DNA of 64,000 bases from Arthrobacter pityocampae (GTDB taxonomy: Bacteria; Actinomycetota; Actinomycetes; Actinomycetales; Micrococcaceae). The stretch is from assembly GCF_002927275.1 (NCBI RefSeq), contig NZ_PRKW01000005.1:372001-436000 (forward strand), in the 5' to 3' direction. The position numbers and the translations under genes are program-made. The notes beneath the pieces were generated by a model, which worked only from the letters and a program-made list of their open reading frames with translations, had not been told where the DNA came from and ran no database searches. Each line of letters begins with the position of its first letter. The stretch's first letter is position 1. Shown piece after piece: positions 8,264 to 16,834 of the stretch.

Positions 8264-8852
8264 ATGAAGATCGGATAGGCGCGTCTCGACCGCCGGCCAG
8301 GACCTCACCGCTCAACGGGAGAGTCTGATGTCCCTTGGCGTCGAGGAGGAGAACATCCACGTCGATCATGGCTTCACCGGCACGAACCGCACCCGGCCGG
8401 GCCTGGGGGAAGCGCTGGCTTCCTGTCGGAAGGGTGACACCCTGGTCGTGACGAAACTCGACCGGTTGGCACGCTCCGTCCTCGATGCCCGCAACATCGC
8501 CGACGAGCTCACCCGCAAAGGTGTCGCCCTGAGTTTGGGCGGCAGCATCTACGATCCGACAGACCCGATCGGCAAGCTCCTGTTCAACGTCCTAGGCATC
8601 GTGGCCGAGTTCGAGTCCGACCTGATCCGCGCCCGCACCCGGGAAGGCATGGCTGTCGCCAAAGCCAAGGGCCGACTCCGCGGCAAGCAACCCAAACTCT
8701 CGGACCACCAACGCAAGCACCTGCTCGGCCTCGTCGACGAGGGCGAATACACGCGAGGCGAGATCGCCGAACTCATGGGCGTCTCCCGGACAACCGCGTA
8801 CCGGGAGATCCAACGACGAGCCCGAGTCACGACCCCAGGACCGCTTCAGTAG
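8264..8852 (+). pseudogene. Serine recombinase (resolvase/invertase type), frameshifted
   Basis: An ATG at 8264 opens MKIG, then TAG. From 8280 the adjacent frame reads RVSTAGQDLTAQRES and runs intact to 8852. Two missing bases near 8276-8279 break the expected MKIGYARVSTAGQDL start. The remainder is a normal resolvase: catalytic core, DTLVVTKLDRLARSV, GKLLFNVLGIVAEFESDLIRAR, and a C-terminal helix-turn-helix (TRGEIAELMGVSRTTAYREI). Translation from the internal ATG at 8328 would give 174 residues lacking the nucleophilic serine of RVST, so the protein should be unable to cut DNA. The family normally acts in transposon cointegrate resolution or DNA inversion. Confidence 0.85.
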
Positions 8853-9176
8853 TGCCTCATAAACTGCAGTCTTACGAGAAATCCGACCGTCCACCTCAGA
8901 GCTGAAGGACTTCCGCGCGATCTCCGAGCTCGATGGGATCGAGCGGGCACGGGTCCTGCAGGGTGATGTCGGTGACGCGGCGTGCAGGACCCGCAAGGAA
9001 CTGGCTCTGGTGGGGGCACTACTTCGTCGTCCCGCGTCGAGGCGACCGTGTGGCCGACGGGCTCACGGTGCTCGGTAGAGGGCGTACAGGACCTCAACCA
9101 GTTGAGCGGCGGGTGCTGGCTCGATGGACCGGTGGAGCTGAGTCACCCGCTCACGGGGGCCGTGTCGCCCGCCGTG
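8853..9176. other. Non-coding spacer after the recombinase remnant
   Basis: These 324 bases lie between the broken recombinase and prfC. Their GC content resembles the chromosome to the right rather than the AT-rich spacer to the left. Short open frames exist in several directions but none has a start with a ribosome binding site or recognisable protein motifs. I see no clear inverted repeat marking a transposon end. It may be eroded sequence at the island boundary. Confidence 0.4.
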
Positions 9177-10790
9177 CTACTGATCGACGGCCGCGCCGAT
9201 CGGCTCGAGTACGACGTCGGGGAAGTCCTTCCGGAAGTGCCCCACCTTCCACTTGTCGCCGAACACGGCCACGATCTCGCCGTCGGACCGGAAGAGGATC
9301 TCGCCGCCGCGGAACGTCGCCGGGACGCCCTGGCTCTCCGGTGCCACGCGCATGGCGAGCGTGTAGGAGAGGTTGTCCAGCGACGTCGGCGCGTTGAACT
9401 CGGTGCCGAGCCGCTGGGCGGCGACCTCGAACTGCAGGGCACCGACGGCGGCCAGCACGGGTGCCTGGTCGCCGCGGAGGTCCGAGCGCAGCACCTGCAC
9501 CACGCCCTCGTGTTCGAGCTGCTCGATGCCGCGGCGAAACTGCTTGTACCGCCCCGGATCCTTGGCGCGCGCGACGGCGAACAGCTCGGGGGAGAAGCGC
9601 GGGATGTCGGGGAACTGCACGGGTTCTTCGGCGAACAGGCTGTCGCCCACGCGGAGGCTCGTCGCGTTCACGAGCCCGACGACGTCGCCCGGCCACGCGG
9701 TGTCCACCACTTCACGGCTGCGGCCGAGGACGCGGTGCGCGTACTTGGTGGCGAAGGGCTTCCCGGTGCGCTGGTTGGTGATGACCATGCCGCGTTCGAA
9801 CGTGCCCGAGCAGATGCGCAGGTACGCGATGTGGTCGCGGTGCGCACTGTCCTGGCCGGCCTGCACCTTGAACACGAAGCCGGACATCGGCGCATCGATG
9901 GGGCGGGGCTCGTCATCCTTGGAGGGGCGCGGGGTAGGGGAGGGCGCCACGTCCACCAGAATGTCGAGGAGCTGGGAGACGCCGAAGTTCTTGGCTGCGG
10001 CCGCGAAGAGGACGGGCGTCTGGCGGGCCGCCTCGAACTCCTCACGGTCGAAGGATCCGTTCGAGGATTCGACGAGGCCCGACTCCTCGCGGGCGTCGAG
10101 CCAGGCACCGGCGTCCCGCGGGTCGAGGGCGTCGATGTCCACCTCGGTCTCGGTGGCGGCCTGGGCGCCGGCCTCCACGGCCGTCAGGGCGATGGCCCGC
10201 TCGGCCCGGAGGTCGATGAGTCCCTGGAACTCCCCGGCGATCCCGGCCGGCCACGTGAGCGGGACGGGATTCATGCCGGTGCGCGCCCCGACGTCGTCGA
10301 TCAGGCCGAGAGCGTCCAGGCCCGGCCGGTCCCACTTGTTGATGACCGTGATGATGGGGATGTTCCGCGCCTTGCACACGGCGAGCAGCTTGACGGTCTG
10401 CGGTTCGAAACCCTTGGCGGCGTCGATCAGCATCACCGCGGAATCGACGGCGGCGAGGACGCGATAGGTGTCCTCCGAGAAGTCCGCGTGGCCTGGGGTG
10501 TCCACGACGTTGAGGATGGTGTCGCGGTAGGTGAGCTGGAGGGCAGCGGAGCTGATGGAGATGCCGCGCTCCTGCTCGATGCCCATCCAGTCGGACACCG
10601 TCGCGTGGCGGCTCGACTTGCCGTGCGTCACGCCGGCGTCCTGGATGGCCCGGGCGAGGAGCGCCAGGGCCTCCGTGAGGGTCGACTTCCCGGCGTCGGG
10701 GTGCGAGATGACGGCGAAGGTGCGACGGCGTCCGGCCTCACGGCGGACGGCATCGGCGTCGAGGACGGGGGATTCGGTTAGCAGGGCCAC
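9177..10790 (-). CDS. prfC: Peptide chain release factor 3
   Basis: The product is 537 residues, close to the usual 525-530. RF3 is a cytoplasmic GTPase that removes RF1/RF2 from the ribosome after termination. GTPase motifs are in order: ISHPDAGKST (G1, about residue 29), ERGISIS, DTPGHADFSEDTYR (G3) and INKWDR (G4). Domains II and III follow (PMSGFVFKVQA, ...HRDHIAYLRICSGTF). The GTG start at 10788-10790 has GGGAGG directly abutting it, which is unusually close, so the true start may be a few codons later. It stands alone and marks the beginning of ordinary chromosome after the accessory region. Confidence 0.95.
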   Translation of the reverse strand: MALLTESPVLDADAVRREAGRRRTFAVISHPDAGKSTLTEALALLARAIQDAGVTHGKSSRHATVSDWMGIEQERGISISSAALQLTYRDTILNVVDTPGHADFSEDTYRVLAAVDSAVMLIDAAKGFEPQTVKLLAVCKARNIPIITVINKWDRPGLDALGLIDDVGARTGMNPVPLTWPAGIAGEFQGLIDLRAERAIALTAVEAGAQAATETEVDIDALDPRDAGAWLDAREESGLVESSNGSFDREEFEAARQTPVLFAAAAKNFGVSQLLDILVDVAPSPTPRPSKDDEPRPIDAPMSGFVFKVQAGQDSAHRDHIAYLRICSGTFERGMVITNQRTGKPFATKYAHRVLGRSREVVDTAWPGDVVGLVNATSLRVGDSLFAEEPVQFPDIPRFSPELFAVARAKDPGRYKQFRRGIEQLEHEGVVQVLRSDLRGDQAPVLAAVGALQFEVAAQRLGTEFNAPTSLDNLSYTLAMRVAPESQGVPATFRGGEILFRSDGEIVAVFGDKWKVGHFRKDFPDVVLEPIGAAVDQ

Positions 10791-10902
10791 CCTCCCATTG
10801 TCCCCGATGCCGGCGCCGTACCCGTCGGTGGGGCGAGGTGCGGACTGTGCGACTGGACACGGGCGTCCTCGGTGGGGCAGGGGACGGCGGATCGCGGCGG
10901 CG

Positions 10903-11481
10903 CTACCGGCGTGCGTGCAGCTCGAGCCGCATGAGGACCCGCGGGAACCCGTTCAGCACCGACGTGGTGTCGGCTGCCTTGCTGAATCCCACCGCCTCGA
11001 AGAGCCGGCGCGTGCCGACATAGGCCATCGTGCTGTCCACCTTCGCGCCCGCGTTGTCCACCGGATACCCCTCGATGACCGGAGCGCCGGAACTCACGGC
11101 GAAGTCCACCGCCCCCGCGAGCAGTCGATGCGAGATGCCCTTGCCGCGATGGCCGGGCCTCACCCGGATGCACCACACCGTCCACGCATCGGCGTCGTCG
11201 ATCCGAGGGATGGTGCGGCTGTTGGCGAAGGCCGTGTCGGCGCGCGGGTGGACGGCAGCCCACCCGACGACGTCGTCGCCGTCGTAGGCGAGGACCCCGG
11301 GCGGTGGATCCTGACGGCACAGGCGTTCCACGAGGGCGCCGCGCTCCTGCCGGACAAGCGCGGCGTTCTGCCTGGCCGGGAGGCGGTAGCTGAGGCACCA
11401 GCAGGCGTTCGCGTCGGCTCGCCTGGGGCCCACCATCGTCGCGACATCCTCGAACACCGTCGCCGGGCGCACCTCGATCAT
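10903..11481 (-). CDS. GNAT-family N-acetyltransferase
   Basis: The product is 192 residues starting MIEVRPATVFEDV; an adjacent ATG one codon earlier is possible. The acetyl-CoA binding motif A reads CIRVRPGHRGKGISHRLLAGAV (RxxGxG/A at about 108-113), and a VVGWAAVHPR strand precedes it. Near the N-terminus CWCLSYRLP, with two cysteines, matches a subfamily of GNAT proteins annotated only as acetyltransferases. The acceptor is unknown. The same frame stays open far upstream through the MFS gene, but that part is a shadow. The gap to the MFS gene is 50 bases, so they are probably co-transcribed. Confidence 0.85.
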   Translation of the reverse strand: MIEVRPATVFEDVATMVGPRRADANACWCLSYRLPARQNAALVRQERGALVERLCRQDPPPGVLAYDGDDVVGWAAVHPRADTAFANSRTIPRIDDADAWTVWCIRVRPGHRGKGISHRLLAGAVDFAVSSGAPVIEGYPVDNAGAKVDSTMAYVGTRRLFEAVGFSKAADTTSVLNGFPRVLMRLELHARR

Positions 11482-11531
11482 CATGACCACACTGTTCCAT
11501 CCGGGGGTGCGGCGGACAACAGTTCCGGGGT

Positions 11532-13106
11532 CTAGTGGTCGACGCGCTCCGCCGTCGTGCCCCGCAGGCTCCACGCCGCGAGGACGGCCGCGCCGGCCAT
11601 GAGCAGGGCTGCGATGCCGGACGTCAGGGTGACGCCGCTGTCGAAGGCGTGGAACGCGGACTCCCGGAGGAGTGCCGCGCCGGTCGGGCCGAGCTGGGTC
11701 GCGACCTCGACCGCGCCGCCGAGGGTTTCCGTGGAGGTCTCCGACTGGTCGCCGCTGAGCCCCGCGGGGAGCAGCAGGTTCCGCTGATAGGACGCCAGCA
11801 GGATGCTGCCGAGCACGGCGGTCCCGAGGACGGAGCCCACCTCGTAGGCGGTCTCGGACACGGCGGACGCCGCGCCCGCCTTGGCGGCCGGGACGGAGGA
11901 CAGGATGAGGTCGTTCGAGATGGTCTCGGAGGCGCCCACGCCGATCCCGAGAATCACGAAGGCGGTCATCAGGAGGCCCGCGGACCCGCCCTCGCCGAGC
12001 AGGGCGATCATCGCGTAGGCGACGGCCGAGAACATCAGGGCGACCGGGACGACGACGTGCGGCGGGCACCGGCGGGCCAGCGGCACGACGGCGAGGCCGG
12101 CGACGATCGTCACGAGGAGGCCGGGGAGCAGGACCAGCCCGGCGTCGAGCGGGCTGAGCCCGAGTACCAGCTGGAGGTGCTGCGAGACGAAGAACAGGAA
12201 GCCGACGAGCGAGAAGATCGCGAACAGGTTCACCAGGACGGCGCCGCTGAACGCGCGGACCGCGAACAGGCGGACGTCGAGCATGGGGTTGCGACGCTGG
12301 AGCTGCCGGGTGACGAAGGCAGTGCCTGCCGCGAGGCCGATGAAGGCCGCCGTCACCGAGATGAGCAGCGGACCTCCCTTCGCCAGGTTCTTGATGGCGT
12401 AGACCACCGGCAGCATGGTCCCGATGGACAGGGCGATGCTGAGGTAGTCCACGCGGCCCGGGTGGGAGTCCTTCGACTCGGGCACCAGGGCGGGGGTCAG
12501 CGCGAGCATGAGCAGCAGCACGGGGACCGCGAGGAGGAACACGGAACCCCACCAGAAGTGCTCGAGCAGGATGCCGCCGAGTAGGGGGCCGAGCGCGGCG
12601 CCGGCCGAGAAGCCTGCGGCCCAGACCGCGATGGCGATCCGGCGCTGGTTCCGGTCCAGGAAGATGTTGCGGATGAGCGAGAGGGTCGACGGCATGAGCA
12701 TGGCGCCGAAGACGCCGAGGCCCACGCGGGCGGCGACCAGGAGCGCCGCCGTCGGTGCGAACGCCGCGATCACGGAGAACACGGCGAACCCCACGGCGCC
12801 GATCATGAGCAGGCGACGGCGGCCGAAGCGGTCGCCGAAGCTGCCCATCGCCACCAGCAGGCCGGCGAGCACGAGGGGATAGCTGTCGACGATCCAGAGC
12901 AGGGTGGTCCCGCTCGTGGCGAAGTGACGCGAGATCTCGGGCAGGGCGAAACTCAGCACGGTGTTGTCCACCGAGACCAGCAGCACCGGCAGCATCAGCA
13001 CGGCGAGGGCGAACCACTCGCGGCGGCCGGCCAGGGGATCGGGGGACTGAACGGCACGCGGGTTCACCCCGGACACACGTGCAGAAGGGGAAGGTGTTGT
13101 GGTCAT
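11532..13106 (-). CDS. MFS drug efflux transporter, DHA2 (14-helix) type
   Basis: The product is 524 residues, the usual length for 14-helix DHA2 proton-driven exporters such as SmvA or EmrB relatives. The first helix carries the family signature VSVDNTVLSFALPEI, and motif A in loop 2-3 reads GDRFGRRRLL. The helix-5 antiporter motif region (GPLLGGILLEHFWWGSVF) is intact. It lies back to back with a TetR-family gene, and a palindrome sits at its promoter, so substrate-induced derepression by that TetR protein is the likely control. Quaternary ammonium compounds, dyes or antibiotics are typical substrates; the actual one cannot be read from the sequence. Confidence 0.9.
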   Translation of the reverse strand: MTTTPSPSARVSGVNPRAVQSPDPLAGRREWFALAVLMLPVLLVSVDNTVLSFALPEISRHFATSGTTLLWIVDSYPLVLAGLLVAMGSFGDRFGRRRLLMIGAVGFAVFSVIAAFAPTAALLVAARVGLGVFGAMLMPSTLSLIRNIFLDRNQRRIAIAVWAAGFSAGAALGPLLGGILLEHFWWGSVFLLAVPVLLLMLALTPALVPESKDSHPGRVDYLSIALSIGTMLPVVYAIKNLAKGGPLLISVTAAFIGLAAGTAFVTRQLQRRNPMLDVRLFAVRAFSGAVLVNLFAIFSLVGFLFFVSQHLQLVLGLSPLDAGLVLLPGLLVTIVAGLAVVPLARRCPPHVVVPVALMFSAVAYAMIALLGEGGSAGLLMTAFVILGIGVGASETISNDLILSSVPAAKAGAASAVSETAYEVGSVLGTAVLGSILLASYQRNLLLPAGLSGDQSETSTETLGGAVEVATQLGPTGAALLRESAFHAFDSGVTLTSGIAALLMAGAAVLAAWSLRGTTAERVDH

Positions 13107-13118
13107 CCATCAAAGCTA

Positions 13119-13134
13119 TACCGTCCAGCCGGTA
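13119..13134. promoter_or_regulatory. Candidate TetR operator between MFS and tetR
   Basis: TACCG and CGGTA form an inverted repeat with a six-base spacer, lying 13 bases upstream of the MFS start and 34 bases upstream of the likely TetR start. A second short palindrome (ACCGGT) follows at about 13151-13156. The position in the divergent promoter is what an autoregulated TetR/efflux pair shows. Confidence 0.5.
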
Positions 13135-13167
13135 CAGTACAACAATCGTGACCGGTATCATCAGGGA

Positions 13168-13725
13168 GTGTCCAGTTCCCGCGAGCGCATCCTCGACAGC
13201 TTCGAGAAGGCTCTGATCCGCGACGGCGAGAGGGCCGCCACCATGGAAGCGGTGGCCGCGGACGCCGAGGTCTCCAAGGGCGGACTGCTGTACCACTTCC
13301 CTTCCAAGGAGGCGCTCGTCGACGGTCTGGCCGACCGCCTCCGGGGCCTCGCCGAGAAGGACCGCGAGACGATGGCGGCGGCGCCGGACGGCGCGGCCCG
13401 CTACTACGTCCGGACGTCCGTCTTCGAGGACAGCCCGCTCGATCGAGCCCTCGTCTCCATGGCGCGCCTGGCCCAGCAGGGGCATCCGACGGCGAAGGCC
13501 TCTCTCGCCGAGATCCAGGAGCGATGGCTCGACGCGCTCGATGCGCAGCTCGGGGATCGCACGACGGCGCACGCCGTCAAGCTCCTCGGCGACGGCCTCT
13601 ACTACGACGCCGCGTTCTTCGCCTCAGCCGGCACCGGCCGCACGAGCGGCGCGGAGATCGACGAGCTCCTCGACGTCGTGGACCTCATCGTCAGCCGCAG
13701 CAGCCACCGCGGCGTCGCGTCCTGA
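13168..13725 (+). CDS. TetR-family transcriptional regulator
   Basis: The product is 185 residues from the GTG at 13168 (MSSSRERILDSFEKAL); the frame is open from an ATG at 13099, but that start would put the operator inside the gene. The N-terminal helix-turn-helix reads ATMEAVAADAEVSKGGLLYHF, the standard TetR DNA-reading pattern, followed by a helical ligand-binding domain of about 125 residues (TetR_C-type, with YYDAAFFASAGTGR). It faces the DHA2 efflux gene and most likely represses it and itself. Confidence 0.85.
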   Translation: MSSSRERILDSFEKALIRDGERAATMEAVAADAEVSKGGLLYHFPSKEALVDGLADRLRGLAEKDRETMAAAPDGAARYYVRTSVFEDSPLDRALVSMARLAQQGHPTAKASLAEIQERWLDALDAQLGDRTTAHAVKLLGDGLYYDAAFFASAGTGRTSGAEIDELLDVVDLIVSRSSHRGVAS

Positions 13726-13843
13726 CCCGCCCCGTCCCGCCGCCCGGCGTGGGGACGATCCCGAGGAGGGACGCCTCACTAGAGTGGGACGTGCACGACC
13801 GGACCCGGCAGACGGCACGGGCGCTCAGCGAGGGGACAGCAGG

Positions 13844-14266
13844 ATGATCAAGGGTTTCAGGGACTTCGTCCTGCGCGGCAACGTGATCGAACTGGCGATC
13901 GCCGTCGTCATCGGGAGCGCGTTCACGGCCCTCGTCGGCGCCTTCACGGCGAACATCATCGACCCGGTCATCGCTTCCGCCGGCGGGATCGACGCGGAAG
14001 GGCCCGGCTTCTGGATCCGGCCGGGTAACGACGCCACCTTCGTCGACGTGGGTGCCGTCCTCACGGCCGTGGTCACCTTCCTCATCACGGCGGCCGTGGT
14101 CTACTTCGTGTTCGTCGTGCCGATGAACCGGGCGCGAGCGCGGCTGGACGCGCTCGCCGGCCCGGACGACGCCGAAGAAGAGGCCCCGATCCCGGTGGAC
14201 ACCGCGCTCCTGACCGAGATGCGGGACCTGCTGAAGGATCTGGCGTCTCGGGACGTGCGGCCGTGA
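13844..14266 (+). CDS. mscL: Large-conductance mechanosensitive channel
   Basis: The product is 140 residues, normal for MscL, a homopentameric channel that opens on hypo-osmotic shock. The N-terminal helix and TM1 are classical (MIKGFRDFVLRGNVIELAIAVVIGSAF), TM2 is VGAVLTAVVTFLITAAVVYFVFVVP, and a charged C-terminal bundle follows. An AGGGGACAGCAGG purine stretch precedes the ATG at 13844; the frame is open further upstream but only with arginine-rich noise. The next gene starts within its stop codon (GTGA), so the two are translationally coupled. Confidence 0.95.
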   Translation: MIKGFRDFVLRGNVIELAIAVVIGSAFTALVGAFTANIIDPVIASAGGIDAEGPGFWIRPGNDATFVDVGAVLTAVVTFLITAAVVYFVFVVPMNRARARLDALAGPDDAEEEAPIPVDTALLTEMRDLLKDLASRDVRP

Positions 14267-14955
14267 CCGGCCAGGCCGGTCCGGTGGCGAGTCGTCCCGG
14301 TCTCCGTCCGCAGACCCTGCCACTCCGCGCCGCCGTCCGTCTGGTGGTGGGTGCCGTCGTGCTCCTGGCGGTCGTGTCCACGTTCCTGGACACGGCATCC
14401 CGGAGCCCGGTGAACCCGTTCAACTTTTTCGGGTTCTTCACGATCCAGGGCAACCTCCTGGCTGCGGCCGTCCTGCTCCTCGCCGCCGTACTCCAGGTCC
14501 GCGGAGCGGCCGACCCCGAGTGGCTCCTCCCGGTCCGGGCCGCCGTCACCACGTACATGTTCGTCGTCGGCGTCGTCTACAACCTGCTGCTGGTAGGACT
14601 TCCGGGTGGCGTGGAGCTCGCCTGGGCCAACTGGGTCATGCATGTCGGATTCCCGGTCTACGCCGTCCTGGACTGGATCGTCGCCGCCGATCGCCGCGCA
14701 CTTTCCTACCGCGTACTCCGCCTCATCCTCGTGTTCCCGCTGGTCTGGGTGACGGTGGTCCTGGTGCGGGGCGCCACCGACGGTTGGGTGCCGTACCCGT
14801 TCCTCGATCCGGCGTCGGGCTACGCCTCGGTTGCCGTGTACGTCGTCGTCATCGCGGTGGCCGTCCTGGCCTTCGGCGCCGTGGTGCTCCTCATCAGCCG
14901 CCGCGTGCGACCGGTCGCGGAACCCGTCGGCGAGGCCCGCCGCAACCCCGCCTGA
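14263..14955 (+). CDS. Pr6Pr-family (FAR-17a/AIG1-like) membrane protein
   Basis: The product is 230 residues with six hydrophobic helices. Motifs NPFNFFGFFTIQGNLLAA, VGVVYNLLL and LAWANWVMHVGFPVYAVLDW are typical of the bacterial Pr6Pr family related to eukaryotic AIG1/FAR-17a. The eukaryotic relatives include serine/threonine hydrolases of lipid esters; for the bacterial members no function is established. The GTG start at 14263 overlaps the mscL stop by four bases. A strong hairpin follows the stop codon. Confidence 0.75.
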   Translation: MTGQAGPVASRPGLRPQTLPLRAAVRLVVGAVVLLAVVSTFLDTASRSPVNPFNFFGFFTIQGNLLAAAVLLLAAVLQVRGAADPEWLLPVRAAVTTYMFVVGVVYNLLLVGLPGGVELAWANWVMHVGFPVYAVLDWIVAADRRALSYRVLRLILVFPLVWVTVVLVRGATDGWVPYPFLDPASGYASVAVYVVVIAVAVLAFGAVVLLISRRVRPVAEPVGEARRNPA

Positions 14956-14961
14956 TCCGCG

Positions 14962-14996
14962 GGGGCCACCCGTGGTGTTTTCCGGAGGGTGGCCCC
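14962..14996. terminator. Hairpin terminator between convergent genes
   Basis: GGGGCCACCC and GGGTGGCCCC form a perfect 10-bp stem with a 15-base loop. It lies seven bases after the Pr6Pr gene stop and just before the end of the oppositely oriented CsbD gene, so it can serve both. Confidence 0.65.
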
Positions 14997-15006
14997 GTGC
15001 TGGTGA

Positions 15007-15180
15007 TTACTTCCTGAAGGCGTCCTTCACGTTCTCGCCTGCATCCTTGACGTCCGCCTTCGCCTGATCGGTGCGGCCTTCGGCCTGGAGGCGCTCGTTG
15101 TCGGTCGCCTCACCGACGCCCTCCTTCACCTTCCCTGCCACTTTCTCCGCTGCATTCCTGATCTTGTCGTCCAATCCCAC
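15007..15180 (-). CDS. CsbD family stress-response protein
   Basis: The product is 57 residues from a GTG at 15178-15180, with GGAGGAG six bases upstream. The sequence (MGLDDKIRNAAEKVAGK, EATDNERLQAEGRTDQAKADV) is the CsbD pattern: small, highly charged, two amphipathic helices, no membrane segment. In Bacillus CsbD belongs to the general stress (sigma B) regulon; the molecular role is unsettled. It is the last gene of the leftward Asp23/AmaP set, about 95 bases after amaP, consistent with shared envelope-stress control. Confidence 0.9.
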   Translation of the reverse strand: MGLDDKIRNAAEKVAGKVKEGVGEATDNERLQAEGRTDQAKADVKDAGENVKDAFRK

Positions 15181-15275
15181 GGGATTCTCCTCCGGTTGTG
15201 GTGTTTCTTGATGACCGGCGCGCGGATTGCGGCCGGGGTTCCTGGGTCCTGACGGATGAGCGGCGCCCGTTCCCG

Positions 15276-15893
15276 TCAGGCGTCGAGCGCCACCGCTTCG
15301 ACGGTCACGGAGCTCTGCTTCTTCGGGGTGGCCCTGACATCGATCTCGACGGCGAGGGAGGCCGGCTCCTGGCCGAGGCTCGCGCGGAGGTCGTGCCTGA
15401 TGTGCTGTTCGATGTCCGTGACGACGTAGGGGATGGCCGCGTCGCACGTGGTCGTGGCGCGGACGGTGATGTCGGGGGTCCGTGACGAACCGCGGATCAC
15501 GGTCCGCGCGCCGGTCACGTCGTCGAGTTCTTCGATCCGGGTGCTGATGGCGTCCTCGAGGAGCGCCGGCTCCACGAGGGTGAGGCCCTTGCCGTCCGGG
15601 TCCTCGAGCTTGACGGTCGACGCACCGTGCTTGCGGGGAACCTGCGCCAGCAACCACAGGACGGCGAGGATTCCGAGGACGAGACCGGCGGCGAGGAGGG
15701 CGCCGGCGAGCACCTGGTCCCCGGCGGCCGGCGCGAGGACCGGCTGGTCGCGTCCCGGGGCGCGCAGGCCGGAAAACGAGCGGCCCTCGAGCAGGCCGAG
15801 CCCGGTAGCCGCGGCCAAAGCCCCGCCGACGAGGAGGATGCTGCCGGTGATGATGAGCCAGGCGCGGTTCAGGCGCCCTGCTGTGTGTCGCAT
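15276..15893 (-). CDS. amaP: AmaP-like membrane anchor for Asp23 proteins
   Basis: The product is 205 residues. Two transmembrane helices (about 12-34, WLIITGSILLVGGALAAATGL, and 60-84, VLAGALLAAGLVLGILAVLWLL) are followed by a soluble alpha/beta domain (about 100-205). This matches the alkaline-shock membrane anchor AmaP, which in Staphylococcus tethers Asp23 to the membrane. It is preceded by DUF6286, Asp23 and DUF2273 genes in the same direction, the usual cluster order, with only 14 bases to the upstream gene. Confidence 0.8.
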   Translation of the reverse strand: MRHTAGRLNRAWLIITGSILLVGGALAAATGLGLLEGRSFSGLRAPGRDQPVLAPAAGDQVLAGALLAAGLVLGILAVLWLLAQVPRKHGASTVKLEDPDGKGLTLVEPALLEDAISTRIEELDDVTGARTVIRGSSRTPDITVRATTTCDAAIPYVVTDIEQHIRHDLRASLGQEPASLAVEIDVRATPKKQSSVTVEAVALDA

Positions 15894-15907
15894 GATGGGT
15901 TCTCGTC

Positions 15908-16441
15908 CTATCTCTTGTGGGTGCTGACGCTCACGGAGACCCTCGGTGTGCGGGCCAGCCCCAGCTCGTCCAGCCGGTGCTGCAGGATGCCGGTCACGGT
16001 CGCCCTCAGGTCGTTGCGGTCCAGCAGGTACGTGGTGATGTGTACGTCGACCGTTCGGGCGGCGAGCGTCGTCCGGGCCGTATCTACGCCGTCGATCGTG
16101 TTCGCCCTGGCGGTCAGGAGGGTCTCGAGCCCCGCGTTCCTCAGCGCGGCGCGGGCAATCCCGTCGTGGTCGATCAGGTAGGCGTTGTACCGGCCGGGCA
16201 CCAGGGCGGCGACGACCAGGAGCGCGCCGGCGAGCGCTGCGAGGGCGGCCGCGACGAGTACGGCCTGACTCGACCAGGAGGACGCACCCACCCGCTTGGC
16301 CGCGTCGAGGAAGGCTGCGTCCCCCGACAGGGCGGTGACTCCGGTCCAGACGGCCGTCGACGCGACGCCCAGCAGCAGGGCCGCGCAAAGGATCGCCGGT
16401 ATGGTCCGGGCCGGGCGCCTGCGGATCGTCGTGCTGCTCAC
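15908..16441 (-). CDS. DUF6286-type membrane protein of the Asp23 cluster
   Basis: The product is 177 residues with a basic start (RRRPARTIP), two transmembrane helices (about 13-36 and 62-83) and a C-terminal cytoplasmic or cell-wall-facing domain of about 90 residues. That domain ends with the strand pattern TPRVSVSVSTHKR seen in Asp23/AmaP relatives. It corresponds, from memory, to the DUF6286 proteins found beside Asp23 genes in actinobacteria. The start ATG overlaps the upstream Asp23 gene by four bases (ATGA), so the proteins are made together. Confidence 0.7.
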   Translation of the reverse strand: MSSTTIRRRPARTIPAILCAALLLGVASTAVWTGVTALSGDAAFLDAAKRVGASSWSSQAVLVAAALAALAGALLVVAALVPGRYNAYLIDHDGIARAALRNAGLETLLTARANTIDGVDTARTTLAARTVDVHITTYLLDRNDLRATVTGILQHRLDELGLARTPRVSVSVSTHKR

Positions 16442-16830
16442 TGGAGCCTCCTGTGTCGTCTGTCCGGTTCGGTGGTGAGGGCCCGGACCGTGATGTCGAT
16501 CCGACGCACCTGCAGCCCCGTGGTGTGTTCGAGGGTGTCGGTGACGTGCCGCCGGATGTCCGCCGACTGCGCGGCAAGATCCGCCGGGAAGTCGAGTGCG
16601 ACGTCGAGGAACACCGCGACGGTCCTCCCGCTGATCTCGACGGACGCCCGGGGCCGCTGCCCGGAATCGGCATGGCGTGCGATCCCGAGTACTCCTCCTC
16701 GAAGGCCCCCGACGAAGGGGAGTTCGGCGGCGCCCTGCGCGGCGATCTTCTGCACGACCTTCTCGCTCAGCGTGAGGGTGCCCCGGTGCGGCGCCGGTGG
16801 CAGGGCGCCCCTGGTGGGTGTGGTGGTCAT
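16438..16830 (-). CDS. Asp23/Gls24 family envelope stress protein
   Basis: The product is 130 residues. The Asp23 signature is visible from LSEKVVQKIAAQGAAELP (about 21-38) through ISGRTVAVFLDVALDFPADL to HVTDTLEHTTGLQVRRIDITVRAL. Asp23 proteins are small alpha/beta, membrane-associated stress proteins thought to support the cell envelope. It overlaps the DUF6286 gene and follows DUF2273 after four bases, so it is central to the operon. Confidence 0.85.
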   Translation of the reverse strand: MTTTPTRGALPPAPHRGTLTLSEKVVQKIAAQGAAELPFVGGLRGGVLGIARHADSGQRPRASVEISGRTVAVFLDVALDFPADLAAQSADIRRHVTDTLEHTTGLQVRRIDITVRALTTEPDRRHRRLQ

Positions 16831-16834
16831 GGTG

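Noticed and set aside
8853-9176. Possible remnant gene between recombinase and prfC
   Set aside because: Several frames read through, but none has a start with ribosome binding site or a protein-like pattern.
9177-10781. Long plus-strand frame opposite prfC (8982-10781)
   Set aside because: Antisense shadow; the minus-strand protein is a clear release factor 3.
10903-13572. An 889-residue open frame on the minus strand through the MFS gene
   Set aside because: Only its last 192 residues are a real protein (the GNAT acetyltransferase). The rest is arginine/proline-rich shadow of the MFS gene in another frame.
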